Source of the DNA: Epithemia pelagica
Lineage: Eukaryota > Bacillariophyta > Bacillariophyceae > Surirellales > Surirellaceae
NCBI GenBank assembly: GCA_946965045.2
Contig: OX337236.1
Coordinates: forward strand, 3,224,001 to 3,288,000
Length of the DNA stretch: 64,000 nucleotides
Direction: 5' to 3'
In this document: piece by piece, positions 1 through 9,656 of the stretch
Position numbering within the stretch: the stretch's first letter is position 1
Layout of the letters: every line of letters starts with the position of its first letter
The notes under the pieces: model-generated
The model's input: the letters and a program-made list of their open reading frames with translations, nothing else
What the model was told of the DNA's origin: nothing
The model's database searches: none
Translations under genes and position numbers: made by a program

Positions 1-342
1 ACGGGCGCCCCAATGGCATCCAATCCTCCTGGTGGAGCAGCAGCAGGAACGCAACCCGAAACCGAACTCGTACCGAACCATGGCACTGGTGGTTCTTTTT
101 CCAACACGGACATGGCAGGGAAGGACGACGACCACAACAACACCAACAACAAGACCCTAGAATCATCCTCCTCCTCTGTATGGTTGTCCGTTTCATGTTC
201 CTCTTGGTATACGACGAATGCAGCAGAGATTCAGGATCAGCTCGAGACGGCCACACGTGCCATTGGGTCGGGCCTCGTGGCCGGAACCGTCGTCTGGATG
301 GTCCTTACGGTCCTGCTGGTTCCAGCCGGCACCACAGGATGA
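1..342 (+). CDS. C-terminal part of an unknown protein with a terminal membrane segment
   Basis: The frame is open from the first base of the window to a TGA at 340-342. An ATG at 13 would give 109 aa, but the frame runs on upstream, so this may be the last exon of a longer gene. The visible protein is a Ser/Asn/Asp-rich stretch followed by a hydrophobic segment near residues 86-103 (GLVAGTVVWMVLTVLLV) just before the stop. That is what a tail-anchored or C-terminally anchored membrane protein would look like. I recognise no family. It converges on the minus-strand kelch gene that follows. Confidence 0.4.
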   Translation, partial: TGAPMASNPPGGAAAGTQPETELVPNHGTGGSFSNTDMAGKDDDHNNTNNKTLESSSSSVWLSVSCSSWYTTNAAEIQDQLETATRAIGSGLVAGTVVWMVLTVLLVPAGTTG

Positions 343-915
343 CGCGCTAGAACCTAGAACTATCCATTCGCATTTCTCGTTCTATTGGAACTGCAAGTGG
401 TTTGGTTTCTTGTTGTTGTGTGTGGATCTGGAAGGAGAAGAATGACACGGAAATCCCATTTGATTGAATGAATTTCTATGGATGATCACGGCTGTGGCAC
501 CCAAAGCATTTGTTACCCATGCGATATATGGTCGAATAGTAGAAGATTTCAGGACCACATGGTCCTCTTATAACTCTTAAAGTCGACGAGCAACTATCCA
601 ACTCGTTTGTAGTACTACCTACTCCTTACTCTCTACTCTAGCACAGTGCCATTCCTAGCCAGTTCTTGCTGTTGACAGGAATGGAGATTGGTGTTGCCGG
701 AGAGTGAGTTCGAAAGAAATTCATGTGCGGTCCTATGCGACAAAATGTGAACGCAAACCATGCAACGAGTTGCAATGATTTGAAGGAGCTTTTTATCCAT
801 TTATTTGATTCGCACCGTAGCTTCGGATTGACATTATTTGCTGCTTTTTTACGAATGGCCAGGATATCGTTTCCGGTTTCATGGCAGTGCAACCTGTTCA
901 ACATTTCAATGACAA
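343..915. other. Intergenic stretch between convergent genes; 3' flank shared with kelch copy 3
   Basis: No supported gene. Blocks near 425-480 (a GATCTGGAA stretch followed by GAATGACACGGAAATCCCAT) recur near 9437-9485 downstream of kelch copy 3. The duplicated kelch unit therefore included 3' flanking DNA. Confidence 0.6.
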
Positions 916-2109
916 TCATGGATCGGTCTTTACTCGCTTACGATTGGATGTCGAGATAGAGCAGGATGTTGCATTCACATCTCGGATACCCATTCCTTCC
1001 CGGAACTGGTACCATCCGTTTGGATGCTGCTCACTGAGTCGACAAAAACACCACGAATTCTTGTCCAGTAGTGGTAATGTCACACAGGAAGGATACCCCC
1101 ATCCACCAATCACGGCAATTTGATCCGCAAGAGTCACCATACTGCAGCCCCATCGTTGTTCTTGCAGTCCAGGGAGATTCCACATGCGGTTGCGGTGCGT
1201 ATCCAAGACTTCCACAGTTGGATTGTCTAGTCCTCCTCCTACAACCAAACAAGAGCCCACGGCAACCACTGTACATGAACTTCGTGCATTGGAAAGCACC
1301 AAATCAGAATGAGTGGTCCAACTGGATGAGAAGGAAATGACTGTAGCAGCCATTTCCTCCTTTGTCTTTTCATGATCACAAGGCATTGCAAAGTCAATGT
1401 ACTCTACCGAGTCAAGATTGCCATGCTCGTTACGACCTCCAACGACAAAGATTCGGTGGCCAATAACCGCACTGCCACAAAATAATCGAGGGACAGTCAT
1501 GCTTGGTCCCGCTGTAACAGCGTGGTTGTGGGTATCAATAATATCCACCGACGACAAACATTGACCATCGTTGTAGCCACCCATTACAACAATGTATCGG
1601 TTGTGAACCGCGACAGCACAACATCCCACTCGTCCCGTTGATAATCGACATGTCAATGTCGTCCAAGGGCTCTCCTGCGTCCTGGTTGTTGTCAAAGATG
1701 ATCGGAGCAAATTCTTTACGTCAATTCGTTGGATAAAATCCATCGAACCTTGATTGTATCCTCCCATTACGTAGACACCCCCGTTGCACACAACAGCGGC
1801 ATGTCTATAACGTCTCTTGTTCATGGGTGGCCCTTCTCGCCACTGCATGTTTGGGTCTGCTAAGTTCAATAGAAGGATGGAATTGACCTTGCCTTGGCCT
1901 TGTTGCCATCCTCCCAAGACGACGACCGTTTGTCGCATGTTGTTGTTCTTGTTATTGTCGTCTTCATCGGGGTGATCAAGTACGACCGTAGCATGTTCGT
2001 TACGCCATCCACCCTCGAGAGAAGGCCAATTGTTTTCATTCCATTGTGATGTCTCTTTCGATAAGAAAAGGCCCGACTGCCATGCTTGTTCTTTCAGTGT
2101 CATGCTCAT
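916..2109 (-). CDS. Kelch-repeat beta-propeller protein, copy 1
   Basis: An intact 397 aa frame starts at an ATG at 2109. Six kelch-type strands end in double glycines: VVVLGGW, VYVMGGY, YIVVMGGY, IFVVGGR, CLVVGGG and IAVIGGW, each followed by W or R residues of the next blade. This predicts a complete six-bladed propeller filling the protein, with no BTB, F-box or other partner domain. Kelch propellers usually bind other proteins; the partner cannot be told from sequence. The N-terminus (MSMTL, then a QSGL motif) is shared with copy 3 at 9657-10856 and with the remnant at 7813-7979, so these are three local duplicates. An Asp/Asn tract near residues 49-57 varies in length between copies. No signal peptide is evident, so it is probably cytosolic or nuclear. 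Confidence 0.85.
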   Translation of the reverse strand: MSMTLKEQAWQSGLFLSKETSQWNENNWPSLEGGWRNEHATVVLDHPDEDDNNKNNNMRQTVVVLGGWQQGQGKVNSILLLNLADPNMQWREGPPMNKRRYRHAAVVCNGGVYVMGGYNQGSMDFIQRIDVKNLLRSSLTTTRTQESPWTTLTCRLSTGRVGCCAVAVHNRYIVVMGGYNDGQCLSSVDIIDTHNHAVTAGPSMTVPRLFCGSAVIGHRIFVVGGRNEHGNLDSVEYIDFAMPCDHEKTKEEMAATVISFSSSWTTHSDLVLSNARSSCTVVAVGSCLVVGGGLDNPTVEVLDTHRNRMWNLPGLQEQRWGCSMVTLADQIAVIGGWGYPSCVTLPLLDKNSWCFCRLSEQHPNGWYQFREGMGIRDVNATSCSISTSNRKRVKTDP

Positions 2110-2738
2110 GGTTCCAAAATATTACCTGCAGAATTTATGAGGATCGAGACACTGCATTGTTAGTGGTTAGTGGTTTTGCTTTGCTCCTGTGATTCTGATG
2201 GGTGCAGACTGGAAGCACGACTGACTTGACGAAATGGATGGAACAAAGATGGGTATAGCTTTCGCCACGAGACAAATCGTGACCGTAGACACGCAATGAA
2301 GAAGACCACGCATTCTTGTTTGGAATATCGTGGAAAAGTTTTTGGATATCGAAATAAACTTCATGGCGAGACAGACAACCCCTGATATAAGTATGGCTTC
2401 CATCTATTTCTCTCTTTCCCTGTGTCATATCCATAGGCTCTTCGTGAGCTCTCATGACTAGAGGATCTCTCTGCAATTCTACTTTTTTGAGCCTTTACTT
2501 TGGATAACCACAACTACCCTTCATCTAGAGGACCATCGGGATGGCGAAGGGGATTCCACGTAACAAGACTTTCAATCATTGCAGCCTCGGCCTGTAAACC
2601 AAAAGAGGATACCCTTCCATCATGATTGTTTTGGCCTGGTGGATCGCTTGTGTTCCTTTCTGGTTCCTGATGTTGCTCTCTGGTTGTCGGTCGACTTCTC
2701 TGCAGAGACCTTGTTCGTGCTGTTCTGGAGGATGGATC
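2110..2738. other. Spacer between kelch copies 1 and 2
   Basis: The first 50 bp are the 5' leader of kelch copy 1; the motif GAATTTATGAG near the start codon is shared with the other two copies. The rest holds only short open frames without recognisable content. Confidence 0.5.
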
Positions 2739-3759
2739 CTAAAGCACTTGGTGGTCATAGCTGGTTATGATTGTCGAGTCGAGGAGGACACGGATGATGG
2801 TTGAGCTTGTGGTGGACCGTCTCCCTCGGACGAGGCGGTGGGTGGAACGAGACGGCCTCCAACAGACAAGAGGACTTGTCGATTCGTGTTGTGTTTGGTG
2901 TGGCGGTTGTAGTGAGTGTTCGTGGGAAGCGACAGGGTGACCAAACTCGCATTTTCTCGGGCCACGGACAAACTTGGCCACGACGGAGCCAGTCGACGAC
3001 CACGTCGTGAGGTTGGTACTGTGGTTGTGGTGGTGGTTGTGGTGGCTGTGTGGATAATATAAGGATCGGGGTGTACCAACTGGGACGTTGGGGAGGTGGT
3101 GCTGTTTTGTTTTGTTTCCAGTCCTGGGTGTCGGAGTGGATTCCAAGGATTCGACGAGGAGGACGACGACGCTAGCAGTGTGACGACACGTGGATTTGCC
3201 GAGTGTTGCGGTGCTCGTTGCAATTGCAAAACTTGCAGGGACGACAAGACATGTCCATGTCCATCTCGTCCACCCGCCACGACAATGGTGGACGAATCGT
3301 TGTTTGACCGCACTGGCACAATATTGTCGTGGAACAGTCATCGATGGTCCAGCAGTGACAATGTGATTGCTTGTATCAATAATATCCACGGACGACAAAT
3401 AGCGACTGTTGAAGCCACCTATCACAACAATATATCGGTTGTGAACCGCAACAGCACAGCATCCAAATCGTTGCGTTGATAAGCGACAATTCAATGTCGT
3501 CCAATGACTATCATGTACGCTCAAATCATTAGAGTCAATCCGTTCCATGCAGTCCATGCAGTCCAAAGATGCTGTATTGCTTCCTCCCATCACGTAGATG
3601 CCTCCGTTGCACACAACCGCGGCATGGTGAGAACGTCTCCTGTTCATGGGTGGTCCTTCTCGCCACTGCTTGTTGGAATCTGCCAAATTCAATGCAAGAA
3701 CGGAGTTGGCATTGCCTTGGTCTTGTTGATATCCGCCCAACACGACGACTGTCTGCCTG
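2739..3759 (-). pseudogene. Kelch copy 2, 3' part (cut off by the Merlin insertion)
   Basis: Read from 3759 downward, the frame encodes three kelch blades close to copies 1 and 3 (MLGGYQQDQGN, IYVMGGS, YIVVIGGF) up to about 3320. The similarity then breaks. A second frame (3319 to 2765) continues with kelch-like but diverged sequence (STIVVAGGRDGHGH, later VLLSVGGRL). So the copy has at least one frameshift, and its 3' half does not match the other two copies closely. The 5' end stops exactly at the transposon target duplication 3751-3759; the missing N-terminal codons lie at 7813-7979 on the far side of the transposon. It cannot make a normal propeller. Confidence 0.85.
3751..3759. repeat. 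Left target-site duplication of the Merlin element (GTCTGCCTG)
   Basis: GTCTGCCTG directly precedes the element and is repeated at 7804-7812 directly after it. Nine bases is within the 8-9 bp known for Merlin transposons. Confidence 0.9.
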
Positions 3760-3852
3760 GGATTCCATACGGCTACCAGACCGGGTCATTCCATAGTTGG
3801 ACCCAAAAGGGCCCAACCAATAATCTACACTAGACTAGGTTAGAAAGGTAGA

Positions 3853-5764
3853 CTAGCTATCACCACCATCGCCAACATTGACAGCAGGAGCAGCTTCGCC
3901 AACTTGATTGCCATCGCCAACTTGGTAGACTCCTTGCCCCCCATCGCCGTTGTATCGCACGTTTGCCAATGTTCGCCAAATGTCGCGCCAAAGGTTGTCC
4001 TTATGGTTTGTCAACCACATGATCTTAAACAAGTGCCCCTTGAGGGCATTCTCATTGTAACACGCTGGGTCGATCCTTCTCTTGTAGCGCTTCCCCCACA
4101 GTCCCTCCACGGTGTTCGTACACGCTTGTGTTTCGGGATCATTGAAGGTCTCACTGTGGTTCACCGTGTAGTGGGTGTAATACCGATCTCGAATCCTCTC
4201 AATACCCTGGTAGGCTCTCCAACAGTCGCTGATGATGGTAGTACCTGGATGGATCCATTCCTTGATGATGGGGAGTAGAGTTCGCGCTTTTCGATCCTTG
4301 ACGACAAAAGCAAAATTTCGACCAGCTTTACACTTATTTCCGTCAAATTGCTCTTCCTGGAAGGGATTATTGGAGTTAGGCTCCAAACGCTCCACTCCCC
4401 CAAAAACCCAAGCACCCTCAACTCTATGGCCTCTATGAGAAAAATAACAGAAGAAGTGTGAGAAATCGATCGGTAGTAAGCAGTCGCGGTCCCCCAAATA
4501 CTACTTACATGATATTTTCTTTTTCCAAATTTGGACTCATCAATTTCCACAACCATTCCCGGTCCCCCAATCATATAGTTAGTTTCGGACGTGATCTCCA
4601 ATGCGACTGCTTCTCGTAGGTTGTTGGCCCAATCGGTCGCAGTTTCCAACGAGATCCCCAAGGTTTCAATAATTCGCGCTTGCGGAGTCTCGCGGATCCA
4701 CTCGTAGACAAAATGTACGAACGTTGACTTCCGAATTTTCGAATTGCCCAAAATAGAATCCTTGAAGAGTGAGACACTCTTGAAATTACAGCGTGTCTTC
4801 TGATACCGGAACAAAAAACAGTCATTGGAATCAATATTCTTGCTTTTTTGGCGGAGATTCCCCCCACACGCCGGGCATGCCACCGGAAGATCCACCACTC
4901 CCCGTCGCACAAGAAACACGACTGCAGAAATCTCGTCGAAGAACAAGTGGTATATCTCATCAGCGGGAGTGATAGACCGCTCCGTTTTTCGACGCTCCAA
5001 AAGATACGAGTACCGCGCACTTTTTTCGGCGGTTCATCCTCACCCTCATTTTCCTCCTCTTCGGAAAGGACGTCGAAGCAGGACAAGGGTGTCTCGATGG
5101 AGCCTGCGGCCAAACGCAACAACTGAGTAAAGTCCATGGGGCAGGAAGTGGCCGTGTGGCATGGTGGCAGGATGTTGGATGCCGCTTTGGCGGCGAGCTT
5201 TCGTGCTTCTGGCAGGGGCACCATCCTTTTTTGTGATAGTGGTTGGTTCATCGTCGTTGAAGCAACAGACCCAACAATCAACCCGTCGGAAGAAGAAGAA
5301 GAAGAATGACGTGGACTCGGCGGAACAGGGAGGAAGGCGGAAGGGTCAGGTAGCGTGGCGATTGGAGAACCCTGCGTCAGGGGACCGTCGGCGTCGACGG
5401 AGAAGGACGATGGTGACGGATGACGGCGGAAAAGCGACCCCCGTGGGCGAACAAAGTACTCGAAGGCATGCCCGGTGGAGTCTTGGGTGAGCATGGGGAA
5501 GACGGGGGCAGGGGCGAAGGGCAAGGGTGGAGGGCAGTCGACATCGCCGCAACAATCCACCACGGTTTCGTCGGACGAGACGGACGTCGTGTCCTGGGGC
5601 GATGGGAGGACGAAGGGATTGTCGCACGATGGAAGCGACCCACAAGCGGCCGAAAGAGACACCCTTGGGAGGGAGGGGACATCGGGAGCGGCGGTGGGAG
5701 GCCGGGAAGGGGCGCGACGGTAGGGATTCACATGGGGGTAGGTGATGTAGTTGAAAGGGGCCAT
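3853..5764 (-). pseudogene. Merlin (IS1595/ISXO2-like) transposase, frame-disrupted
   Basis: Three pieces in order. (1) 5764 to about 5027: a Pro/Ser-rich N-terminus ending in an acidic stretch (EEEENEGEDEPPKK). (2) About 5027 to 4509, shifted by -1 at a run of six A: a zinc-ribbon start (CPACGG), a helix-turn-helix-like region, and VEIDESKFGKRKYH with the first catalytic Asp. (3) About 4436 to the TAG at 3853: VEGAWVFGG, TTIISDCWRAYQG with the second Asp, YTHYTVNHSE, and NTVEGLWG with the catalytic Glu. This order (zinc ribbon, D, D, HTxxVNHS, TNxxEgxW) is the IS1595/Merlin DDE fold. Between pieces 2 and 3 there is a good donor (GTAAGT at 4508) and CATAG near 4434, but strict GT-AG joining puts a stop in frame. 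So either the intron is non-canonical or the gene is damaged. Confidence 0.85.
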
Positions 5765-6376
5765 GGTGGAGTGTGGAGGGAGGCAAGGTGGAAAGGAAGG
5801 AGTGATTCAAAGAAGGAGTGAGGGACAATGAGGGACCATTTATGACCAAGACCGAAGGAAAAGCGATGGAAAGTAGGTAGACAAAAAGTAGAAGGAAGAT
5901 GGAGGGCCAAAGGATGAGAGACTGGCCCACGAAGACAGTATAGAGATAAACCTACAGGTATAGGAACATATTAGCTTTACTACGCGTTAGGAACGAAGTA
6001 AATAGGGATGGGACACCCCAGGGAGGGCCCTGTGACACCCAAATTGTGTGACAAGGTCACAGGGTAGGTAGGTAGACGGTACTGGTCATTACGATGATAA
6101 GATTTGGACGAGAAAGAAAAGGGACCACAAATCACAAACCGTGGGCAAAGAAAACGGAAGGTAAGCTCCCCACGCGCAAAGACACAAGACCTAGCCTGTG
6201 ACGCAAAAAGCAGATGGTGACAAGAGGAGAACGAGCCCGCCGTACTCACTGGACAATAGTGACAACAAAGGGCAATAAGAGGAAAGCGAAATTGACGTTA
6301 AAAAAGCGTGGCACGAAAAAGAAGCCTAAGTACTCGAGTTCGAAAAATTGTGGTTCTAACAAAAATTTGAAACAGG
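5765..6376. other. Divergent promoter region inside the Merlin element
   Basis: This lies between the minus-strand transposase start (5764) and the plus-strand ORF start (6377). No convincing coding frame. It should hold both promoters, but I see no clear core element. Confidence 0.4.
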
Positions 6377-6982
6377 ATGTCGTCGTCACCCCGCAATCCC
6401 AACGCGAGGAAGGGCACGTGCGCAGTCGTGGCTCGAGGCAAATCGGAGCGATTGGGAGAAGTCGGATGGGTATCGAAAGAGTGGAACTGGGCAACGAACC
6501 GTATCGGTATTCGATTCGTCAATCAGGACCGGACGTCGTATTTCCACCCAAAGAACATCGACTTCAAGGAAAGTCTTCCCCTAGCGATCACCACCCACCC
6601 GGCGTTCGAAGCATGGGCGACGAAGGAAAATCTTACCAACTACCTCGCGAAAGGCAAAGTGTACATCGACAGTGTGCGATTGGAAGTGGAACCCAACCGC
6701 ATGGTAGTGGAAAACGTCCCCCTGAAGCAAGAAGCGGAACCCGAACCAGTATACAGTACTATGCGTACAACTAGTACCCAAGACAGGAACGAAGACACCC
6801 AACCGGCGGCAAGGAACACCAAGAACATCGAAGAACAGATCTCACAGTTAACCAATATCATGGAGCAGATGGTGATTCGCTTGGAGCGCCTGGAGAAAAG
6901 GGCCAATCAAAACACTAGGAACAGCACGGACCCATTCGGAGACGAGAACGACTCAGTGACAAACTATAATTCCAATAACTAG
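6377..6982 (+). CDS. Merlin-borne accessory protein with C-terminal coiled coil
   Basis: ATG at 6377, stop at 6980-6982, 201 aa. Residues 1-115 look like a globular domain (GWVSKEWNWATNRIGIRF, YFHPKNIDF, AFEAWATKENL). Residues about 150-175 form a heptad pattern (IEEQISQLTNIMEQMVIRLERLEKR) typical of a short coiled coil for oligomerisation. The tail is Asn/Asp-rich. I recognise no family. It sits wholly inside the transposon, divergent from the transposase, so it is an element gene and not a host gene. A DNA-binding or transposase-partner role is only a guess. Confidence 0.6.
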   Translation: MSSSPRNPNARKGTCAVVARGKSERLGEVGWVSKEWNWATNRIGIRFVNQDRTSYFHPKNIDFKESLPLAITTHPAFEAWATKENLTNYLAKGKVYIDSVRLEVEPNRMVVENVPLKQEAEPEPVYSTMRTTSTQDRNEDTQPAARNTKNIEEQISQLTNIMEQMVIRLERLEKRANQNTRNSTDPFGDENDSVTNYNSNN

Positions 6983-7032
6983 TAGAACTAAAATAAGAAT
7001 ACGACTGTCCGAAGAACAAAATTAGAAATTAT

Positions 7033-7493
7033 CTAATTATTGCCTGGCGAAGAAGAGCGACCAATACTGGCCAAACGGGAATCCATCCACGTCAAAAGGG
7101 AAATCTTGGTATCACGCAGAGGCGCGCCAGAATCTTCAGGCTGGTCGTCGTCGTCCGCGCCGGATCCGAAGGGATCATCCATGTCCCCTAAATGAAGACG
7201 GGATTGATCCAAGAGAGACTTATAGAAAATCGGATGGCGCGCAGCAAAGTCTTCAGGGGCGATATCAGGGAAGCGTTCTTGTAAGTAACCAAAAAAATGA
7301 CGCGCCGGATCTTGGAGAGAAAACGGAACTGGGCATCACTTAGGGCGTCGATGTCGCACGGATCGGATTCATCCGACCCAACGGATCCAAAAACACTATC
7401 ACCACCAACAGAGCGCGTGTCATCGTCATTGTCATCATCACCAGGGGCACGGGCTGAGGCCAGAGTCGAAGCAGGCGGAGTAGAAGTAGACAT
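7033..7493 (-). pseudogene. Second Merlin-borne accessory ORF, one frameshift
   Basis: An ATG at 7493 opens a Ser/Asp-rich N-terminus (MSTSTPPAS, then GDDDNDDDTRS and a repeated GSVGSDESD pattern). Near 7310 the sensible frame shifts by one base. After the shift it reads QDPARHFFGYLQERFPDIAP, then DFAARHPIFYKSLLDQSRL, an acidic stretch, LLTWMDSRL, and a stop (TAG) at 7033-7035. Joined, it would be about 153 aa, acidic, with no membrane segment and no family I know. The clean second half and the stop close to the element end argue that this was once a real gene. Confidence 0.5.
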
Positions 7494-7803
7494 CGTGGAA
7501 AAAAAGTGGTAGAAGTAGACAGCGGATGGTAGATAGCCTGCGCCAAGAAAGAGACCGAGCAGGCGATAGGTGCGCTATAAAAGTAGGATGCCAGGCGCAC
7601 AGAAAAGGCAAAAAAACCTGTCCCAGAAACGCCGTCCACTACACTATAGGACACAGTAAAAATAGGAAACTTGTGCAAGGAGGACGGGCTGGAGCGGTCA
7701 TTCAAAAGAGAGGGGCTATTCAACAACACCTACATCAACTACACTACCTACAAGGGATACTAGGAGGCCCAGCAGAGTGCAGTCCCATATCCGAATGACA
7801 ACC
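7494..7803. other. Right terminal region of the Merlin element
   Basis: No gene. It ends in the terminal inverted repeat at about 7781-7803, adjacent to the target duplication 7804-7812. Confidence 0.6.
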
Positions 7804-7812
7804 GTCTGCCTG
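7804..7812. repeat. Right target-site duplication of the Merlin element
   Basis: GTCTGCCTG, identical to 3751-3759. Confidence 0.9.
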
Positions 7813-7979
7813 TTGTTGTTGCTAGCGTTATCCGTATCGGGATGACCAATTATGACCGAAGCATGTTAGAAACGCCATCCACCCTTGAGAGGAGGCCAGT
7901 CGTTAGTATTCCATTCTGAATCTTCGTCCAAAAGGACAAGGCCCGACTGCCATGCTTGTTTTTGCAATGTCATGCTCAC
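7813..7979 (-). pseudogene. Kelch copy 2, 5' part
   Basis: This aligns with the first 55 or so codons of copies 1 and 3 (MTLQKQAWQSGLVLLDE, then NDWPPLKGGWR). The start codon used by the other copies is GTG here (7977-7979); an ATG two codons later survives. After GGWR the frame hits TAA, where the intact copies read EQHATVVL or NEHATVVL, so the copy has an early stop besides the transposon insertion. The remaining bases up to 7813 still match the Asp/Asn tract region. Confidence 0.85.
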
Positions 7980-8560
7980 GGCTCCAAACGTTGACACGGC
8001 GCGGAATTTATGAGGAGGATCGCGAATCGCGAATCACGACAGTGATTGTGATGGGTGCGGACCGAGACATGTTGTATGGATAGACAACTATGACGCGTGG
8101 AAGGCATGGAGCCACAGAGTGCCTGTCGGACGTACGGTATCGCACATAGACTTCATGAAAGTGTCCCCACCAACCAGTTAGCTAGGTAGGAACCTACCGG
8201 GATGGGGCGGCTGAGTTCAATGATCACCCAAACACAAAAGGGCTCATAACCTACCACGATACGTTGGGTATTTTTGATATTTTTGATGACGTAGTCTGAC
8301 GTGTTGGATTGGCTATATTTAATAAAAACTTGTGGATTGCTATGACCGTTCTGCCATTATAAATTTTATACCTTGACGTATATAAAATTATATTGGGCGG
8401 GCTGGATCTGGCGTTGAATTTTGGAAAATCGCGTGCCGGCCTACTGAAATTGTATACTCAGTGGCAGAGGTGCTGGTCGGGTCATTGTGTATTTCCCACC
8501 CCCGGACCCCCTATTGGCCTGCCGGCTTACCCGACTCCGTTCTTTGAACTCAGTCGCATA
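7980..8560. other. 5' flank of kelch copy 2; AT-rich spacer
   Basis: The first 60 bp resemble the leaders of the other kelch copies (CTCCAAACGTTGAC, GAATTTATGAG). The rest is AT-rich, with no coding frame I can support. Confidence 0.5.
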
Positions 8561-9258
8561 CTCCCTCTCTGGACCGAAATTGTGTAGCGAATTGCAAAAA
8601 AATACTGTTACTTCATGGGCATATCTCCGTTTGTACGAAAAATTTTATAGATCGGTCGGTCTTTCCAAGATCTACATTTTCATGTATAATTTATGTGTTC
8701 CATCTCTCATTTTTGGGGCCATGAGAGGCAACTAAAGCGTAGCAAAAATAAATGTCTAACTTTGCCGTACCGGTTCATGCCCCCTGACCCCTCTCAAGAC
8801 CCGGCCCATTAAGGGGAGGCCCAGAGGGGTCCATAGAGGAGGGATATGCATCCACGTGCCATAGTGCTTCTGCTGGCGCTGGCTAAAAATGGCAGACTTT
8901 CCCATGGTGCCATTGCACAAGTCGCCAAAAAATTTGGTGCTAGCAGAACCTCCATAAGTAATCTGTTGGCGCGTGCCATGCTCAGTCATGCTTCAGTGCT
9001 TAATCAACTCACCAGATATTTGGCCTAGAGCATGCAGGCGCGGAAAAAAGCTTATCTATCAGTCCTTAGTCGTTATATTTGACGTGAAATAGTTTTTCTA
9101 CTTATTTGAAGGCACGTGTATCGTGGAATGTTCATCTCTAAAAATTCGACTCCGAATGAGCCGGCCAGTTCCCCGTAGGTTTGTACCAGGGTCTACGTGA
9201 TGTATTAAGGCGACTAATTTTTCTTGTTGGTCGCGCGCTACACAATTACGGTCCAGAG
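8561..9258 (+). mobile_element. Deletion derivative of the mariner-type element found at 21207-23139
   Basis: The left end (8561, after TA at 8559-8560) matches the left end of the full element over about 300 bp, including the stretch around the transposase start. The right end (about 9140-9258, followed by TA) matches its right end, including the run near GTAGGTTTGTACCAGGGTC. Most of the transposase is missing: about 700 bp remains of 1,933. The terminal repeats are slightly eroded. It cannot move by itself, but could have been mobilised by the intact copy. Confidence 0.85.
8846..9028 (+). pseudogene. Transposase remnant in the mariner derivative
   Basis: A 60-codon frame matches the N-terminal helix-turn-helix of the full transposase (VLLLALAKNG, AIAQVAKKFGASRTSIS), with about 20 substitutions. 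It then loses the rest through the internal deletion. No catalytic residues remain. Confidence 0.8.
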
Positions 9259-9656
9259 TACTAAAGTTAGAGCTATCTCTCTCGTTTGTCAGATGTCTCT
9301 AGTAGAGCTGAAATACATGAAAACTGTTCCCTTGCACCCTAGTTCTCTGTCTTATTGAATATCCAAACACCTCTCTCTCTCTTGGAATGGCAGTGTTACT
9401 TCTTTTTGGTGGGGCTCGGTTTCTTTTTGTTCGTGGATCTGGAATGACACGGAAATCCCATTCGAGGGGGAGTGAATGAATTTCTTTGGACGTACGGCTT
9501 GTTGCTCTTGGATCCCAACGAGTTCGAGGAGCTTTTGATTCATTTATAGGATTCACAACGTAACTTAGGATGGACAATATTTCCTGTTTTTAACGTATGA
9601 CCAGATATAGGTTCCGAGTTCATTGCAGTGCAACCTTTTGTACAGTTCGATGACAA
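9259..9656. other. 3' flank of kelch copy 3
   Basis: No gene. It shares blocks with 343-915, the 3' flank of kelch copy 1. Confidence 0.5.

Larger units (their letters stand above)
3760..7803 (-). mobile_element. Merlin-superfamily DNA transposon, 4,044 bp, inserted in kelch copy 2
   Basis: The boundaries come from three agreeing signals. The kelch coding sequence is interrupted and resumes after it. A perfect 9 bp target duplication flanks it. The ends are imperfect inverted repeats: left GGATTCCATACGG, right end read inversely GGTTGTCATTCGG, with scattered matches over about 23 bp. Inside are a minus-strand transposase of the IS1016/IS1595 type, a plus-strand ORF of 201 aa at 6377, and a minus-strand ORF at 7033-7493. 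Merlin elements typically carry only a transposase, so two extra ORFs are unusual. The transposase needs more than one frame correction, so this copy is probably immobile on its own. Confidence 0.9.

Noticed and set aside
2135-2476. 113-codon ORF upstream of kelch copy 1
   Set aside because: Lies in the leader region, no domain, not shared with the other kelch copies.
5377-5930. Further ORFs opposite or beside the Merlin transposase N-terminus
   Set aside because: Shadows of its Pro/Ser-rich coding sequence in other frames.
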